Assembly (NCBI GenBank): GCA_002110485.1
Contig: MOWL01000029.1
Location: forward strand, 1 to 64,000
Length of the DNA: 64,000 nt
Reading direction: 5' to 3'
Source: Emergomyces orientalis
Taxonomy: Eukaryota > Ascomycota > Eurotiomycetes > Onygenales > Ajellomycetaceae
Within the stretch, counting starts at the first letter, position 1; each line of letters starts with the position of its first letter. Positions 10,901 through 21,750 of this stretch are shown in pieces. The translations under genes and the position numbers were made by a program. The notes beneath the pieces were generated by a model. It searched no databases. It was not told the origin of the DNA and saw nothing but the letters and a program-made list of their open reading frames with translations.

Positions 10901-13569
10901 AAATTGTCCGATTTGATATCACAATGGATAGTATTGCATGGCTGCTCAATAGTACGTCAGCTTGCTGTTTTCCACAAGGAGCAATTCCTTTCTCTATTTG
11001 TGGTACTAGCTATGGAGGATTTCATGGAGGCAAGCCTTCAAGGGAGAATGAGGAAGGTCTTCAGGAGCCAACCATCTCCTTAGCTATTCAACTGAAGATA
11101 ACCTTTATTGGCCAATGAAATAATCAGCGCAAAATGGCACTTATCAACAGTAGGAACTCTCTCGGACATATTTTCCGTAGCTGTAAATTAGTGAGCCAGT
11201 TAGGCTCTTTGAATGAAAAGGAGAGACACACAGCGCACAGCAAGAGAGGTCGCGATTGATGTGATCTGGATCTCCTGCGGGAAGGAAATCAAGTTCAGGC
11301 CAACGAAAATTAATTATTGGACAGGTAAATAAAATAATTTTTGTAAAAAAAAAAGAAAAGGAATTTAGAGAGGCCAGAGCAGCAGCATCACTGCATGGCT
11401 TTAAGCCACACGAACCAGAGAAAAGGAATGTTCTTCAATCTATAAAGCAATATGAGGGGTGCAGTCAGGTTGTCGAATTCACTAACCTTTCAGTTAGCCC
11501 TAAGATTTCGTTCCAAACCAATTGTTTCTAATCCCTATCCACAAAATGGGGAGGCAAATTGTTTTGGTACAGTCTGTTGTGGCGTCAAGCACTAACAAGT
11601 AGCGGCAGAGGTGAAGTTAGTTTCTGGAGAGGATCAGCGCGCCAAAGGACCCAAATCGGACACCAAAATTGTTAATGCGAGGCATTTCTTCCAGGATGTT
11701 TATTAGTGCGGGTAGTGTATTTTTATGGCGTTTGAGCAAGATTCATGTGTGGGAGGAGTATTAGGTATGGAGTAGACTAGCGGTTGTTGCCGGTGATGAA
11801 TCGATGGCAATCGCATAGGTGGGGGTAATATATAGAGATTGGGTCCAACGAAATCCTTTGATTTAGCAGAGGAATGAAAAGAAGCAGCAAACCGTCCCAG
11901 AGTAGTAGCATAGTGGCCTCTGTGAAGGCGAATAGAGCATCAAGACATGGCGAAAATGAGAAACGCCCCATTTTAAGAAAGTGGAATTGTTAGAGCCCTG
12001 TAAAATCGGATTAATTTATCATCCTGGCATTCTATGTGAAAGGAAACGTTTTCCTTGAGGAAAATTGAAGCCCGCTTTTAAAACTCTAGTTGCATCCGTT
12101 AGTAATGAATATGGGATCGAAGAGCTAGTTGTCAATGGAGTTATGGCAGAGCGACATATGCTTTCCGAAGGGAATTCGTGGTAGTCCCAAACCATGATAT
12201 CAAGTGTATACGGAGTTCAGGGTAAGGTACCTGGTGAAATTGGCCTATTACTGTCTAGAATTTCATTGAGGGGTGAAATATTGAATCCAAGCCTCAAAAC
12301 ACCAACATCAAATGATATCCTCAAGGGAAGGATGCATAAATTATTCAGGCTGCGTCATCACTTTCCGCATTCTAGACCACACCGAGATGTTGAATTTGGC
12401 CGTAAGTCAATAAAATACTAGTATGTATGAAAATATCGCGCACGGTGGAGATCATCTGTAGCTATCGGAAAAGTGGCCAATATAACACCAATCGGACGAA
12501 GTTTTGCCGGAAGCAAGTTCACCCTATCTTTTCCCTGTAGTTTGGGAAGCATGAGCTGGGTATTTGGGAGTGGATAAAAGTAGGCTAATAATAATAAAAT
12601 GCGGCACGCCTGAACGCATCCGGCACGATTGGATTCGATCACGAACTGGAGTCGACAAAGTCTGGTAGCAAGCTAAAACGGCCCGTGGGGTAGTAGTGAG
12701 GTACCGGAGTGTAGATCACCGATACATGATCAAGTACATACCCTCGCTGTAGCGTAAGATCTCCAAACTAACACGTCTACCGAAGATTTATGGCACGGAT
12801 CCCTGTTCCGTAGGATAGGCCACCCGTCTGCGGCCATCCAGAATGAAGTTTAGCTTGTAATCGGGGAGAGTTAATACAACAATTGAACATATGGTTCAGA
12901 GGGGCGTGACGCTTTGACTACAGCCAAATTTGAAGTCCTCCATATAATCTAATTGAAGATAGAGTTTGTGATATCAGGCCGACCGACTGGGTAGACATAC
13001 ATCTATGAAGCTTGAATGTCGGTAGCCGCACCATGGTGAGTATGAGACCGGCGTCGAATTCTTCATACGCGTATTAAGCTTTGGACTTCTCACATTTGTA
13101 GCGATGTAGTAGTCCTGCCACGGCTGTGGTGTGCGCCTTGTTCGTCGTGATTTTGGTATATTTAACTGGAGTCTTTTAAGCTCTATAGTTCAGTAATTAA
13201 CTATTATTTCCAATCGACCTTTGGAGTCATCCGCGGGTGCCCATTCTTAAGGAACGACATCAGATGAAGCTGATTGAGCGCTTTTGGGATTAACGAGAGA
13301 ATATCTGGATGTGAGTACTGACCTGACGAATGAATATTCGGATACTTACACTTTTGAAAATTTAAGCAGATCTGCCACCATATCAACAGAGCAAATACAT
13401 TTGGTGTACGGCTACCCTTGATTTCTCCTGCAAAATTGTGACTTTTTAGCCACTGTGTTTGGGTTCTTTCCAAAGCCCCTATTTTTTCAAGGATATACAT
13501 TCGTGATATTAAACTCATCGCCAAGAAAGAATAGATATCTGATATGGTGTCACCTTGAATAGGCTAGGT
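7976..13569. other. Long gene-free region between spt20 and brlA
   Basis: About 5.6 kb. The first kilobase is T-rich and fits an spt20 3' UTR, with a T20 run at 8685-8704. The rest is AT-rich with only short, compositionally random ORFs, and I recognise no spliced gene or tRNA. A G16 run sits at 10760-10775. Because brlA follows on the same strand, the distal part probably contains brlA regulatory DNA and its 5' leader; in Aspergillus brlA has an unusually long upstream region with overlapping transcripts. That role is inference. Confidence 0.6.
10760..10775 (+). repeat. G16 homopolymer
   Basis: Sixteen consecutive G residues in an otherwise AT-rich intergenic region. Such a run can form a quadruplex or slip, and it is also a common place for assembly length errors. 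Confidence 0.9.
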
Positions 13570-14676
13570 ATGAATGGTAAACGTCTCCCAGCTAGCCCAA
13601 ATACCAGCCGGGCTGTAGTATTGGGTTTCGTTTTCGGAAACCTGGTCTCCCCAAACCTGAAAAGCCCAGAACAGCAGACGTATGCAGAACCTGGAAACGA
13701 TCGGCTGTTTCAGGAGCACTGTTCCGCCCCTAATGCGGGGAGTCGTGGGTGGACGCCGGATCAAAGGCTATCGCGAAACAGAAATTGCCTAGGAGGGTCC
13801 ATACCGCTGGACGAAAGGCTAACGGATCGACTTCCAACTTCCCCTGATACGCCGAATTTCTCGCAATGTTTATCTACTGGGGTGCACGACGAGGCGGTAC
13901 ATCGGCGCGGATCTGCAGACCACGCTATGTTAGGGGTGTCCCCCCGAACTATTCGTGGTGAGCATTTGCAGCATGCGACATCGTACTTTCATCTGCCTGG
14001 GCGCGAAGGCTATAATTTCGGGTACGAAGCGAGCGCTATATCCAATACCAATTCTCCATGCAATCTGGAGGCGCGAGGAGGCCCTTGGCTAACGCCGATG
14101 GCAGAGGAAATAAGGGAAATCGAGTCTGATCTAGGGCTTCCTTCACCTGCATTTTGCTCGGAAGTGGGAGAAATGGCAAATGCCGCAGGACCTAATTCAC
14201 CCTACGCTGGAACGCATAGAGCTAAGGGCAGTTCATGGGGATATGATAGCAATGGATACTATGCTTCCCCACCACATTCCCCAGACCCAGGGCATCAGAT
14301 GCAGGAATGGCCGAAAGAATCATCGGGCCAAACGAAGCCTCGGCGACAGCGAACTCATGATCTTGAAAGCATTCCCCCAACGATCCCAGCACCTCTATTC
14401 AAATGTGATGCGCCGGGCTGCGACGGTAGATTTAAGCGACAGGAGCATCTAAAAAGGCATTTGAAAAGCCACACCAACGAGAAACCACATGTCTGCTGGG
14501 TTCCTGATTGCAATAAAAGCTTTTCGAGGAACGACAACCTCAAAGTACATTACGCCACCACTCATGGCAAAAAGGGAGGTCGGAACCGATATGTAGCAAC
14601 ACTGGATGAATGCAGCTCAGATTATGATCCAAACTTCCGGGGGCGCTTAACACCAGATGGCCGACCCCTGAGATGA
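13570..14676 (+). CDS. brlA: C2H2 conidiation transcription factor BrlA
   Basis: Single exon of 368 codons from the ATG at 13570; the frame is open to an upstream stop at 13540 with no earlier ATG. Two C2H2 fingers lie at the C-terminus. The first is CDAPGC...FKRQEHLKRHLKSH (C-X4-C-X12-H-X3-H, from about residue 279). The second is CWVPDCNKSFSRNDNLKVH...H. They are followed by the BrlA-type tail GGRNRYVATLDE and FRGRLTPDGRP. This finger pair plus tail is diagnostic of BrlA, which switches on conidiophore development and asexual sporulation genes (abaA, wetA) and binds BrlA response elements. The N-terminal 270 residues are low in recognisable domains and rich in Ser/Pro/Gly. Aspergillus BrlA is around 430 residues, so an upstream exon (an alpha/beta-type start) could be missing from this model. 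Confidence 0.92.
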   Translation: MNGKRLPASPNTSRAVVLGFVFGNLVSPNLKSPEQQTYAEPGNDRLFQEHCSAPNAGSRGWTPDQRLSRNRNCLGGSIPLDERLTDRLPTSPDTPNFSQCLSTGVHDEAVHRRGSADHAMLGVSPRTIRGEHLQHATSYFHLPGREGYNFGYEASAISNTNSPCNLEARGGPWLTPMAEEIREIESDLGLPSPAFCSEVGEMANAAGPNSPYAGTHRAKGSSWGYDSNGYYASPPHSPDPGHQMQEWPKESSGQTKPRRQRTHDLESIPPTIPAPLFKCDAPGCDGRFKRQEHLKRHLKSHTNEKPHVCWVPDCNKSFSRNDNLKVHYATTHGKKGGRNRYVATLDECSSDYDPNFRGRLTPDGRPLR

Positions 14677-15297
14677 GTAATATTTTCAAATCCGATGAAA
14701 GGTACCCCCCCTTCCCCCACTGTATGTTTGTCTGGGAAGAGAAGTAGCATCATGAGATTGGTTCCCCAAACGGAGTCAGCAAGAGCTGAGTGGGAATGAA
14801 TGGATGTTTTCGCATGTATGCAACATAGAACGATGACGGATAATAACTTTTAATATGGCCCATGCCTTTTTATGCTACCTGTCGGCATGGTTGGGAATTT
14901 TGATTTCGGTGGTTTTTGTGGCCCCTCTGCTGTGAAATTTTTCATGCACGTACATACTCGTTAGACCACTGGAGAGAGAAACTGTTTCGATAGAAAACTC
15001 CAGCGGTTATAGCTAATAATAGTGTAAATAGCGAATGTATTAAGCGTGTTTCACAATATTAGCTGGAGGAGAAGCTAAATTCGAGCTTGTTTTCGACTTT
15101 GAAGCTAGAGACGCAACCCTCAAGATCGGCTCCACGTGATAATATCAGCTTCAAGGCTCCCCGTGTTTCCCCTTTGATGCAGGAGATACTTCAGCAGGTA
15201 TTGTAGTTGAAGGCTTTAATAAGGTTGTCTGCTGCTGAGGATTTGTCTTTCCCTCATACCACATATAATCCCATTCATCAATAAAAGGGAGTCGTCG
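14677..15297. other. Intergenic, brlA 3' region
   Basis: Contains the probable brlA 3' UTR. I see no ORF, RNA gene or repeat of note. Confidence 0.5.
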
Positions 15298-16345
15298 GTG
15301 CACTTGTCATTGCTGCAGCGTTTGGCCACTCATAATATACATACATACACGAAACCGTGTTCGCAAGCATCCCCCATAATATCCCTCAAACAAGACCGAG
15401 AAGTATTCGTCTCCAGAATCCAATCAGCATGTCTCACCCACGGCTTCTTCCAAATCACCGATTCTGACATGCCCCCCTCGCTCAGGTGCCGCCTCTTGAA
15501 GCCGATGGAAACATTCGTCGTCGTCCCAGCACTAGTGAAGCTTTCTTTGACTAGCAGCGAGCACATCCGTGGAGGCTATGAGCAGCTCCATATTCATTGC
15601 AGGCAGAGTGGGGTAAGCGCGATTTAAACAAGGGCTATCTCGGTAAAAATTCACCGATGATCAGATTGGAGTGAGTATCTGGCCAGAAGAAACGGAGAAA
15701 AATAGTGTAATCGCTTTCCGCGAGTCATACACGGAGTATTTTCGGGCTGTGGGCGAACCAAGGGAAGAAATTAAGCCGACTGATCGCGGAAGGACTGGGG
15801 TTGGAGACATCTTCCATAACGGATATTTTCACCGCCAGGAAGCCCACTGCCGTTTGACCCAGAATAGGGCACCAGAACAGGACAAGGGAGTTGAGAAAGA
15901 TGGAAAAGATGAAAAATAATAACGGCGCCGGCCTCCACAGTGACCGGGGGCTCCTCACTCTCCTCTGACAAGACAACGTCGGCGGACTTCAGGTTCTCGA
16001 TTCAAAGAGCAGGCATGCATCCCCGTCCCGCTGACGCCAGGCGCCTACGTCATCAACAGAGGCGATCTCCTTTCCCGCTTCACTAATGGAGCCCACACAT
16101 CCGCCAAGCAGTTGGTGGTTGCACCTCTATCGGGAGTGGATAAATATAGCATCGCCTCTTTCTGCGATGGCAATCTGGGGTATACCGTGGATGTTTTGCC
16201 TCTAGGTCCTCAATGGAAAGAATGGGTCCAGAGGCGACAGGGTGCTGCACCCCATGCTAAGAGGCTCCATGGTCCTATTACGACCGGGGCGTATTTTGAA
16301 AGTAAGTGGACAGAGAGTACCGCCGGGTGGAAAATGGTGGTCGTT
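15298..16345 (+). pseudogene. Broken 2-oxoglutarate/Fe(II) dioxygenase (isopenicillin N synthase-like)
   Basis: Fragments in different frames line up in order with this family. The N-terminal block (15370-15600) reads PIISLKQDREVF, SACLTHGFFQITDSD, ALVKLSLTSS, EHIRGGYEQL. Next come GYLGKNSPMIRLE followed by a stop, and WPEE with further lost segments. The core block near 15923 is GLHSDRGLLTLL then a TGA stop then QDNVGGLQVLDSK, retaining the HxD iron-ligand motif. After another frame change, from about 16026, comes VPLTPGAYVINRGDLLSRFTNG, then SGVDKYSIASFCDGN. In-frame stops inside the double-stranded beta-helix core and at least two frame changes cannot be explained by introns. It was a non-haem iron oxygenase of the type that often acts in secondary metabolism. 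No intact paralogue is in the window. Confidence 0.8.
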
Positions 16346-16524
16346 GGCGGAGGAATTTCAATAAGCTTTCAGTTCATATGGCGTGAATAATAATTTCCCT
16401 CTAATGCACCCCATGTACTCATATAGTTCTCAACACCCTCATAGAGAAAATGGAAAGTTTCAACAATACTGGCGACTGTGTTTTTGCACATGTATATTTA
16501 GAGGTAGTTTGTGATTGCGCGAAC

Positions 16525-17853
16525 CTATAAATTCTTCAATCTTGCATTGCGTCGCTCCTCTTCTCTCTTCGCGTCTACGCGATTTAAGAAGTCCATCCGG
16601 CCCAGGTATCCTTCTTTAGCTTTACTATGCACGTCGAGATCATCCTTGATGCCCGCCCGATCAACATATTCAGCCCAGTCAAGTTTAGATTTCATGACAG
16701 TATTCAGCTTAGGCCCTTTCGGCTGTTCACCTACCCCCGCACCACCGGTGGCAGCGAGTTTCTTCTCCCAACTCTTCTTAATCATGTCAGGTGGGTTGGG
16801 GTCGAAACGGGAGTATCTTCGCAGAGGCCTTCGGAGTGGAATATGAACATCCTCAGAGGGGTCGTCGGCTTGGCCACCCTCCTTGGAATCGCTCGAGGTT
16901 TTCTTTTTCTTCGCTGCTTCAGAGGAGAGGTAAAGCTTTGCCTCAGCGGAATCTTTAGGGACAGTTTTCTCTTCGGTTATAACCTCGCCTGCGAACTTGT
17001 AGACCCGTTTTATAGTTATGGTTTCTTCACCTGGGAGAACTTGGGGTGTCTCGCGCGAGAAATCATTTATTGTTGCCCCATCTTCTTGTTTGCTTTCTCC
17101 TGAGGACGGATCACCGGGTTTCGGGGGGGTGGGACTAGGCCCAACCGCTTTCATTTTTTCCCACAGTGCATCCACATCCACCGTAGCACCATCAGCCTTC
17201 GCTAAGGGTCGTTGCTCCTCTTGCCTATAATTAAATATACTCAGTAAGCCAATTTGAATTTATTGTCTGCGCAGCAAATCTGAAAAAAAAGGGGGAAACA
17301 CATACATCCGCATCCTCATGCCCCTGGTTCTCACGAACCCACCGTCGCCACCAACATCATCATCATCATCGTCAATCTCAAAATCATCCCCTTCATCCGG
17401 TTCATCGTTATCAGGTGCTTTTTTCTTCTTCTCGCCTTTCTTCCCCTTCCCCTGCTTTCCCCCCTCCTTTTTCCTCCTCGCCTTCTCCATCTTTTCCTTT
17501 CCGATCCGTATCGTAATCTCATCGCCAGAATCAAACGCGGCATCCACAATGGCGTCCCCATTATCCGCATCAGGCGATATCCTCCTCCTTTTCCTCGGTC
17601 GATCACTATCGCCATCTTCCTCGCCATCCTCCTCCTCCGCACCATCCTCAGCAGGCGCGTTAACATCAAAATCAGAATCCTCTTCGGAGTTATAGTCTTC
17701 TTCTTCTTCTTCTTCTTCTTCTTCTTCTTCTTCTTCTTCCTCCTCCTCTGCATCTTGTCTGGTGGCTATCGTGGGCGCAATGCTTTCGGGCTCGGACAGT
17801 GTTCCCTTCGCGACGCCGCCGTGGGCTTCAGTTGATAGGGCTGACGGAGCCAT
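16525..17853 (-). CDS. swc5: SWR1 complex subunit Swc5 (BCNT/CFDP1 family)
   Basis: Two exons, 17853-17306 and 17224-16525 (donor GTATGT, acceptor ATTATAG), give 415 residues. The C-terminus is the BCNT-C domain: SKLDWAEYVDRAGIKDDLD, then AKEGYLGRMDFLNRVDAKR. Swc5 helps the SWR1 remodeller exchange H2A for H2A.Z; the BCNT-C region is its conserved functional part. The N-terminus is extremely acidic, with about 18 consecutive Glu (TTC repeat on the plus strand), then Asp/Glu-rich blocks alternating with Lys/Arg stretches such as PRKRRR, which fits histone-dimer binding by the family's acidic arm. The middle region VDVDALWEKMKA is also family-like. The exact exon junction (RMRM-QEEQRP) is the least certain point. 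Confidence 0.9.
17695..17755 (-). repeat. GAA/GAG trinucleotide repeat in swc5 (poly-Glu)
   Basis: Plus-strand TTC repeated about 14 times, then TCC repeats, encoding an uninterrupted Glu tract near residues 35-52 of Swc5. It is a likely length-variable site. Confidence 0.9.
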
Positions 17854-18674
17854 AATTTGTGCTCTCAGAATTTGTGAAGCGGGGTACTATGAAAATAGCT
17901 TTATCCGTTGGACAGTTGTAGCAAGTTTTATATCATATCAAGCGGGTCCTTCGGTGGTTTAATTAGGACGAGGTATTGAATGGGAATTGTGGGTGACGAG
18001 CCGGAATGAACTGGTGAAGGATAAGTAGCCGAAATCCTAAATAAAAGATAAATCTTCTTGAAAGCAGTTGAAGTTAAGAAAAGAGAGTATCGTAATGAGG
18101 AATCGGCATCATATCTAACTTGAATCGCTCGCTGGGCGCCAACAAGTCGCAAATCGCGGTCAAAGTTCTGCGCCGATGAGAATACACATGACTAGTTATC
18201 GGAGTAATTATTGTTCCGTTCCGGTCATCAAATGCTTCAACAGCCCTTACCCCCTATTTCATACTACTACAGAACTACCGCTGGTTATTAATATTGTGAT
18301 GTTAAAGTATTATTGCATATATGCCGAAAAGTTGACAGAAGGATTATAAGGGCTTGTTGATAAGTAAAACTAGACCGGATAATAAATATGGGACTCAATA
18401 TGATTATTCCGGTCATACATCCATGAAATAAACTACTACGTACACTGATACAAAACTAGTAAAGAAGACAGAAAGAAAGAAAGTAGGAAAGAAAAGCGAG
18501 AAAAAAGGCAGATAAACTAGCATACATGAAAGATAATCTCAAGCCAAGAACTCCACCCAACCAACAGCTCAGAAGAAAAAAAAATGACGAAGACTCAATG
18601 AGAAATTAACGTTTCGAGAGCAGGCCCCAGGCCGAGATATCCCTTAGATGAAACCGCTTCAAAATCCTCAACCC
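17854..18674. other. Intergenic between swc5 and the four-TM gene
   Basis: AT-rich; contains the 3' UTR of the minus-strand four-TM gene and the upstream region of swc5. I see no further gene. Confidence 0.5.
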
Positions 18675-19548
18675 CTAGAACAAAGAATCCTTCCTATCCC
18701 GATCGTCATCCCGATCGTCATCCCGACTCCTCTTGCCCGCCTCCATCATCCCACCCTCCACCCCAACCCCAAAGACAACTCCCCTCTTCCTCTCCATCCC
18801 AAACTCCAACCACCAACCCAGCGCCGCCGCAACCCCTAACACAGCCTCAAGAACAATCAACACACACATAAGCGCAAATGATGCATGCGTCTCCCTACAC
18901 AACCGGTTGAATTCATCCGTGGGGTGGACGGGTTTACCCTCCGCGTCGAGCCCGTCCGCGTACCCCCATTTGCACGTCCAGGTGCGGATGGTTTCGCCAA
19001 CGTTGTCGCCGTTGTTCATGCGGGGGTCGGTGACGGTGGTGGTGAAAGCAATGGCGGCGATGGCGGCGATGAGACCGCTGAGGGCGACGAGGGTTATGAG
19101 GGTGTTTAGGAGGATTATGCGGGCGTGGGGCTGGGAGGTTGGGAGAGGTTAGTTTTGTTGACTGCTATATACAGAACGAAGATAAGGAAATTAGGGTGGG
19201 GATGCATACAGATGGGAGGAAAGAAATAATGAGATATGCAAGTGTGAGCAGGGCAATGATGCTTCCGCAGGCAATCAGGGCCGTGGTAGGACGCAGGTCA
19301 AGCTTCTCAGGCCACAGGACGAGTCCCCAGTTCTTGAACGGGTTCGTTTGCTGGTAGAAGCGGAGGGAACGGACTTCGCAGCCAATAACAGCCACGGCGA
19401 CGGCGAAGATGAGGCCGGAGATGGAGATACGAGTCCAATGGAAGATTTTGGCGCGGCGCAGGTAGGCGGATTCATCTTCGTCGGAAGCGGCTAGGGTTGT
19501 GGCGTGGGAGCCGTTGTGAGAGTCCACGAGTGATAGTGGTGGAGACAT
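18675..19548 (-). CDS. Four-transmembrane protein of unknown function (MARVEL-like topology)
   Basis: Exons 19548-19210 and 19130-18675 (donor GTATGC, acceptor CTCCCAG, phase 0) give 264 residues. I see four hydrophobic segments: near residues 37-58 (ISISGLIFAVAVAVIG), 87-112 (IACGSIIALLTLAYLIISF), 117-143 (ILLNTLITLVALSGLIAAIA) and 190-215 (FALMCVLIVLEAVLGVAAAL). The loop between TM3 and TM4 carries Cys residues (WTCKWGY, FNRLCRE) and acidic residues. The tail after TM4 is hydrophilic and charged, ending RDDDRDDDRDRKDSLF. The topology and Cys loop resemble fungal MARVEL/SUR7-like plasma-membrane proteins, but no family motif is decisive and I assign no function. Confidence 0.75.
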
Positions 19549-21750
19549 TTTTGATTGATGGTGACAAAATGAATGGAATGACGGTGAGAAAAATGGTTTA
19601 CGCCTCTAGAGAGATATGTATGTCTCGAATGAAGGGCAGGCTGAGATTGAAATGAGAGAAGCGTTCTATTCAATAAGCAACCATCACAACGGCACAGACA
19701 GAGGCGATGGTTTTGCAGAAGATGACCCAGGACGAATGAATGCCTGTTTTGAATGTCAAGGGGAGAGATAGATCTATAGCTAGATAAGGTATATCAATGA
19801 ACGAAAAGTGAAAAGAACAATTGAGGCACAGCCTAGACAAGCGCAGCTGCCAACAGGAAGAATGAAGGTAGATATAAAACAAGCAACAAAACAAAAGCAA
19901 GAAACGGAAGATTGAAAGAGCAGAGAAAAGATTGGAAATTAGAAAGATGGGAAAGCGGGCGAACAAATGCGTTTTTATTCCTCAGTGTGTTACTCACTCC
20001 CCAACCTACGGCAAGAAAGAAAATGGGAGAAGAAAGCATTCTATGTGGGACATGTAGAAAATGTGCGGGTAGGACATAATAACCCTGCCCCTCCACCAAA
20101 GATAAAACAGGAACACCCTTCATCTCAAATCAATTATTGGTTCTTGCTAACTGCCGATCAGCGCATACAAATATGCACGGAGGTTTCACCGCACATTTCT
20201 CTGCAAAAGTCAGGCGGCTGCGGACCTGATTGGGGAGAGGGGGGTTATGTCAGGGCGGTTCATAGCATATGCGCACTACAAAACTACACAGGAAACCCAA
20301 TCAAGAGCTATATCAAGGGTGTTCCCCAGAGTACTGCAGATGGAGGGTGGAGGGGTTGATATGCCGCTGATTCGCCTGTGGCGTTTGGCGCCCTGAAGTG
20401 CAGAATCCCAGAATCGCCGAATCCCAGCGAGTTTGCATGAGGAAACAAAACAAGCTGTTGGAGTTAAAAGACAGCGCCAGGAACGCTGAGGTGATTGGAT
20501 GATGTTGAGTTAGGGTTGGGTTGGGCTAAGAGTTTGGGTGCAGTGGGGCATGACTAAGCCGTGTTAGGGTTAGCGTCTTGGGGAGTTTGAGATCTATAAA
20601 TAAAAACTGTGGTATCAATCAAACGATACCATCGCATCTGATCCAGGGAGGTGTCCATCGGGCGACAAAATTTACATTAAACATACCCCTCTCTGTAAAC
20701 GGAGCTATTTCGTACAAATGCCTATGCCGGAATAAGACAACCTTTGAATAGTACTATCCAATCGTTACACTTACGCCCCCTCCCAAGTCAAAAGAAAACG
20801 AGAAAAATCTAGGCTTGCTTTATAGGAGTTAAATACATTTTGGATCTAGGTGGAGCGGATGGACTAAGATGTCTTCCTAACATTATAGGGTACTGAGTAT
20901 GTGCCGTATTAATTGTAGCTGCTAAGCTGGATCCTTTCTCACTGCCTCGACCTAGTCGCCCTCATAACACACCTGGCAGATGATTCTGCTGGCTAGTTAT
21001 TGTACATGTTTACTGAGACTCAAATTGAAGGGCAATCTGAGCTCATCGTTGCCGAGGAGTGAATTTCAATCGAACCCTTCTGAAACTTAGCTTCGATGAT
21101 ATATTTAAAAGGAGTGCTGGGGGATGCAAGCCTCCCCCATCGTTTGTTGAAAACAAGTTGATTTATCCGTCGCCTGGCTGTCAGGCGACAGCTAGCCTGT
21201 TCATTGCCCACTGTGTTGGTCTCCGTGATCTGTCCTCTAATGTTGTTCTACTTCTCTATATTTCATGATAGTTTTATGGGTAGGCCTTTTGAAAGAGAGT
21301 CCACAGCAAGCAAAGACTGGTGTTTTGCCGAGGTAGCAATGTTGATATTTGAGAAGTCATCAATTTTCAACTCAGTACCACGGATTGCTGTTGGAGATGC
21401 ATGGGAAGAAAATTTCCTGAGACTAACGATCAAGTCATGGCAGCAAACGTTTCGTAGCTAGCAGAACAATGACAACCGATCCAACTGGAGAAACTAGCGT
21501 CGGGTCTATTGACATCTGGCTCTTCAACCTATATGATACGGGCAAGTCCTGTTTTCACTGTTATATAAGTTGGGCCACATATGTATTTAGAGCCTTAGGA
21601 ATGGTCTATGCCGTAAATAAATATCACATGCGTGTAGTTAATTGCCGTTATAAAACATTGCGCCCTTGGGAAATACGCGACCTCCAACCGAACGCCAAAA
21701 AGGGGGGGAAAAAATAAAGAAAAGAAAACCCTAAAGGGCCGGACACAATT
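19549..21750. other. Intergenic, four-TM gene upstream region
   Basis: 2.2 kb with only short ORFs whose composition looks random. TTAGGG-type words occur at 20509-20525 and 20563-20575. No gene seen. Confidence 0.55.
20509..20575 (+). repeat. Telomere-like TTAGGGTT words
   Basis: GTTAGGGTTGGGTTGGGC at 20508-20525 and GTTAGGGTTAGCG at 20562-20574. These are too short for an interstitial telomere. They may be binding sites for TTAGGG-binding (Tbf1-type) factors upstream of the four-TM gene, or chance. Confidence 0.4.

Noticed and set aside
19967..20359. 130-codon plus-strand ORF upstream of the four-TM gene
   Set aside because: No recognisable domain, sits in the probable promoter/5' leader of the minus-strand gene, and its composition looks random.
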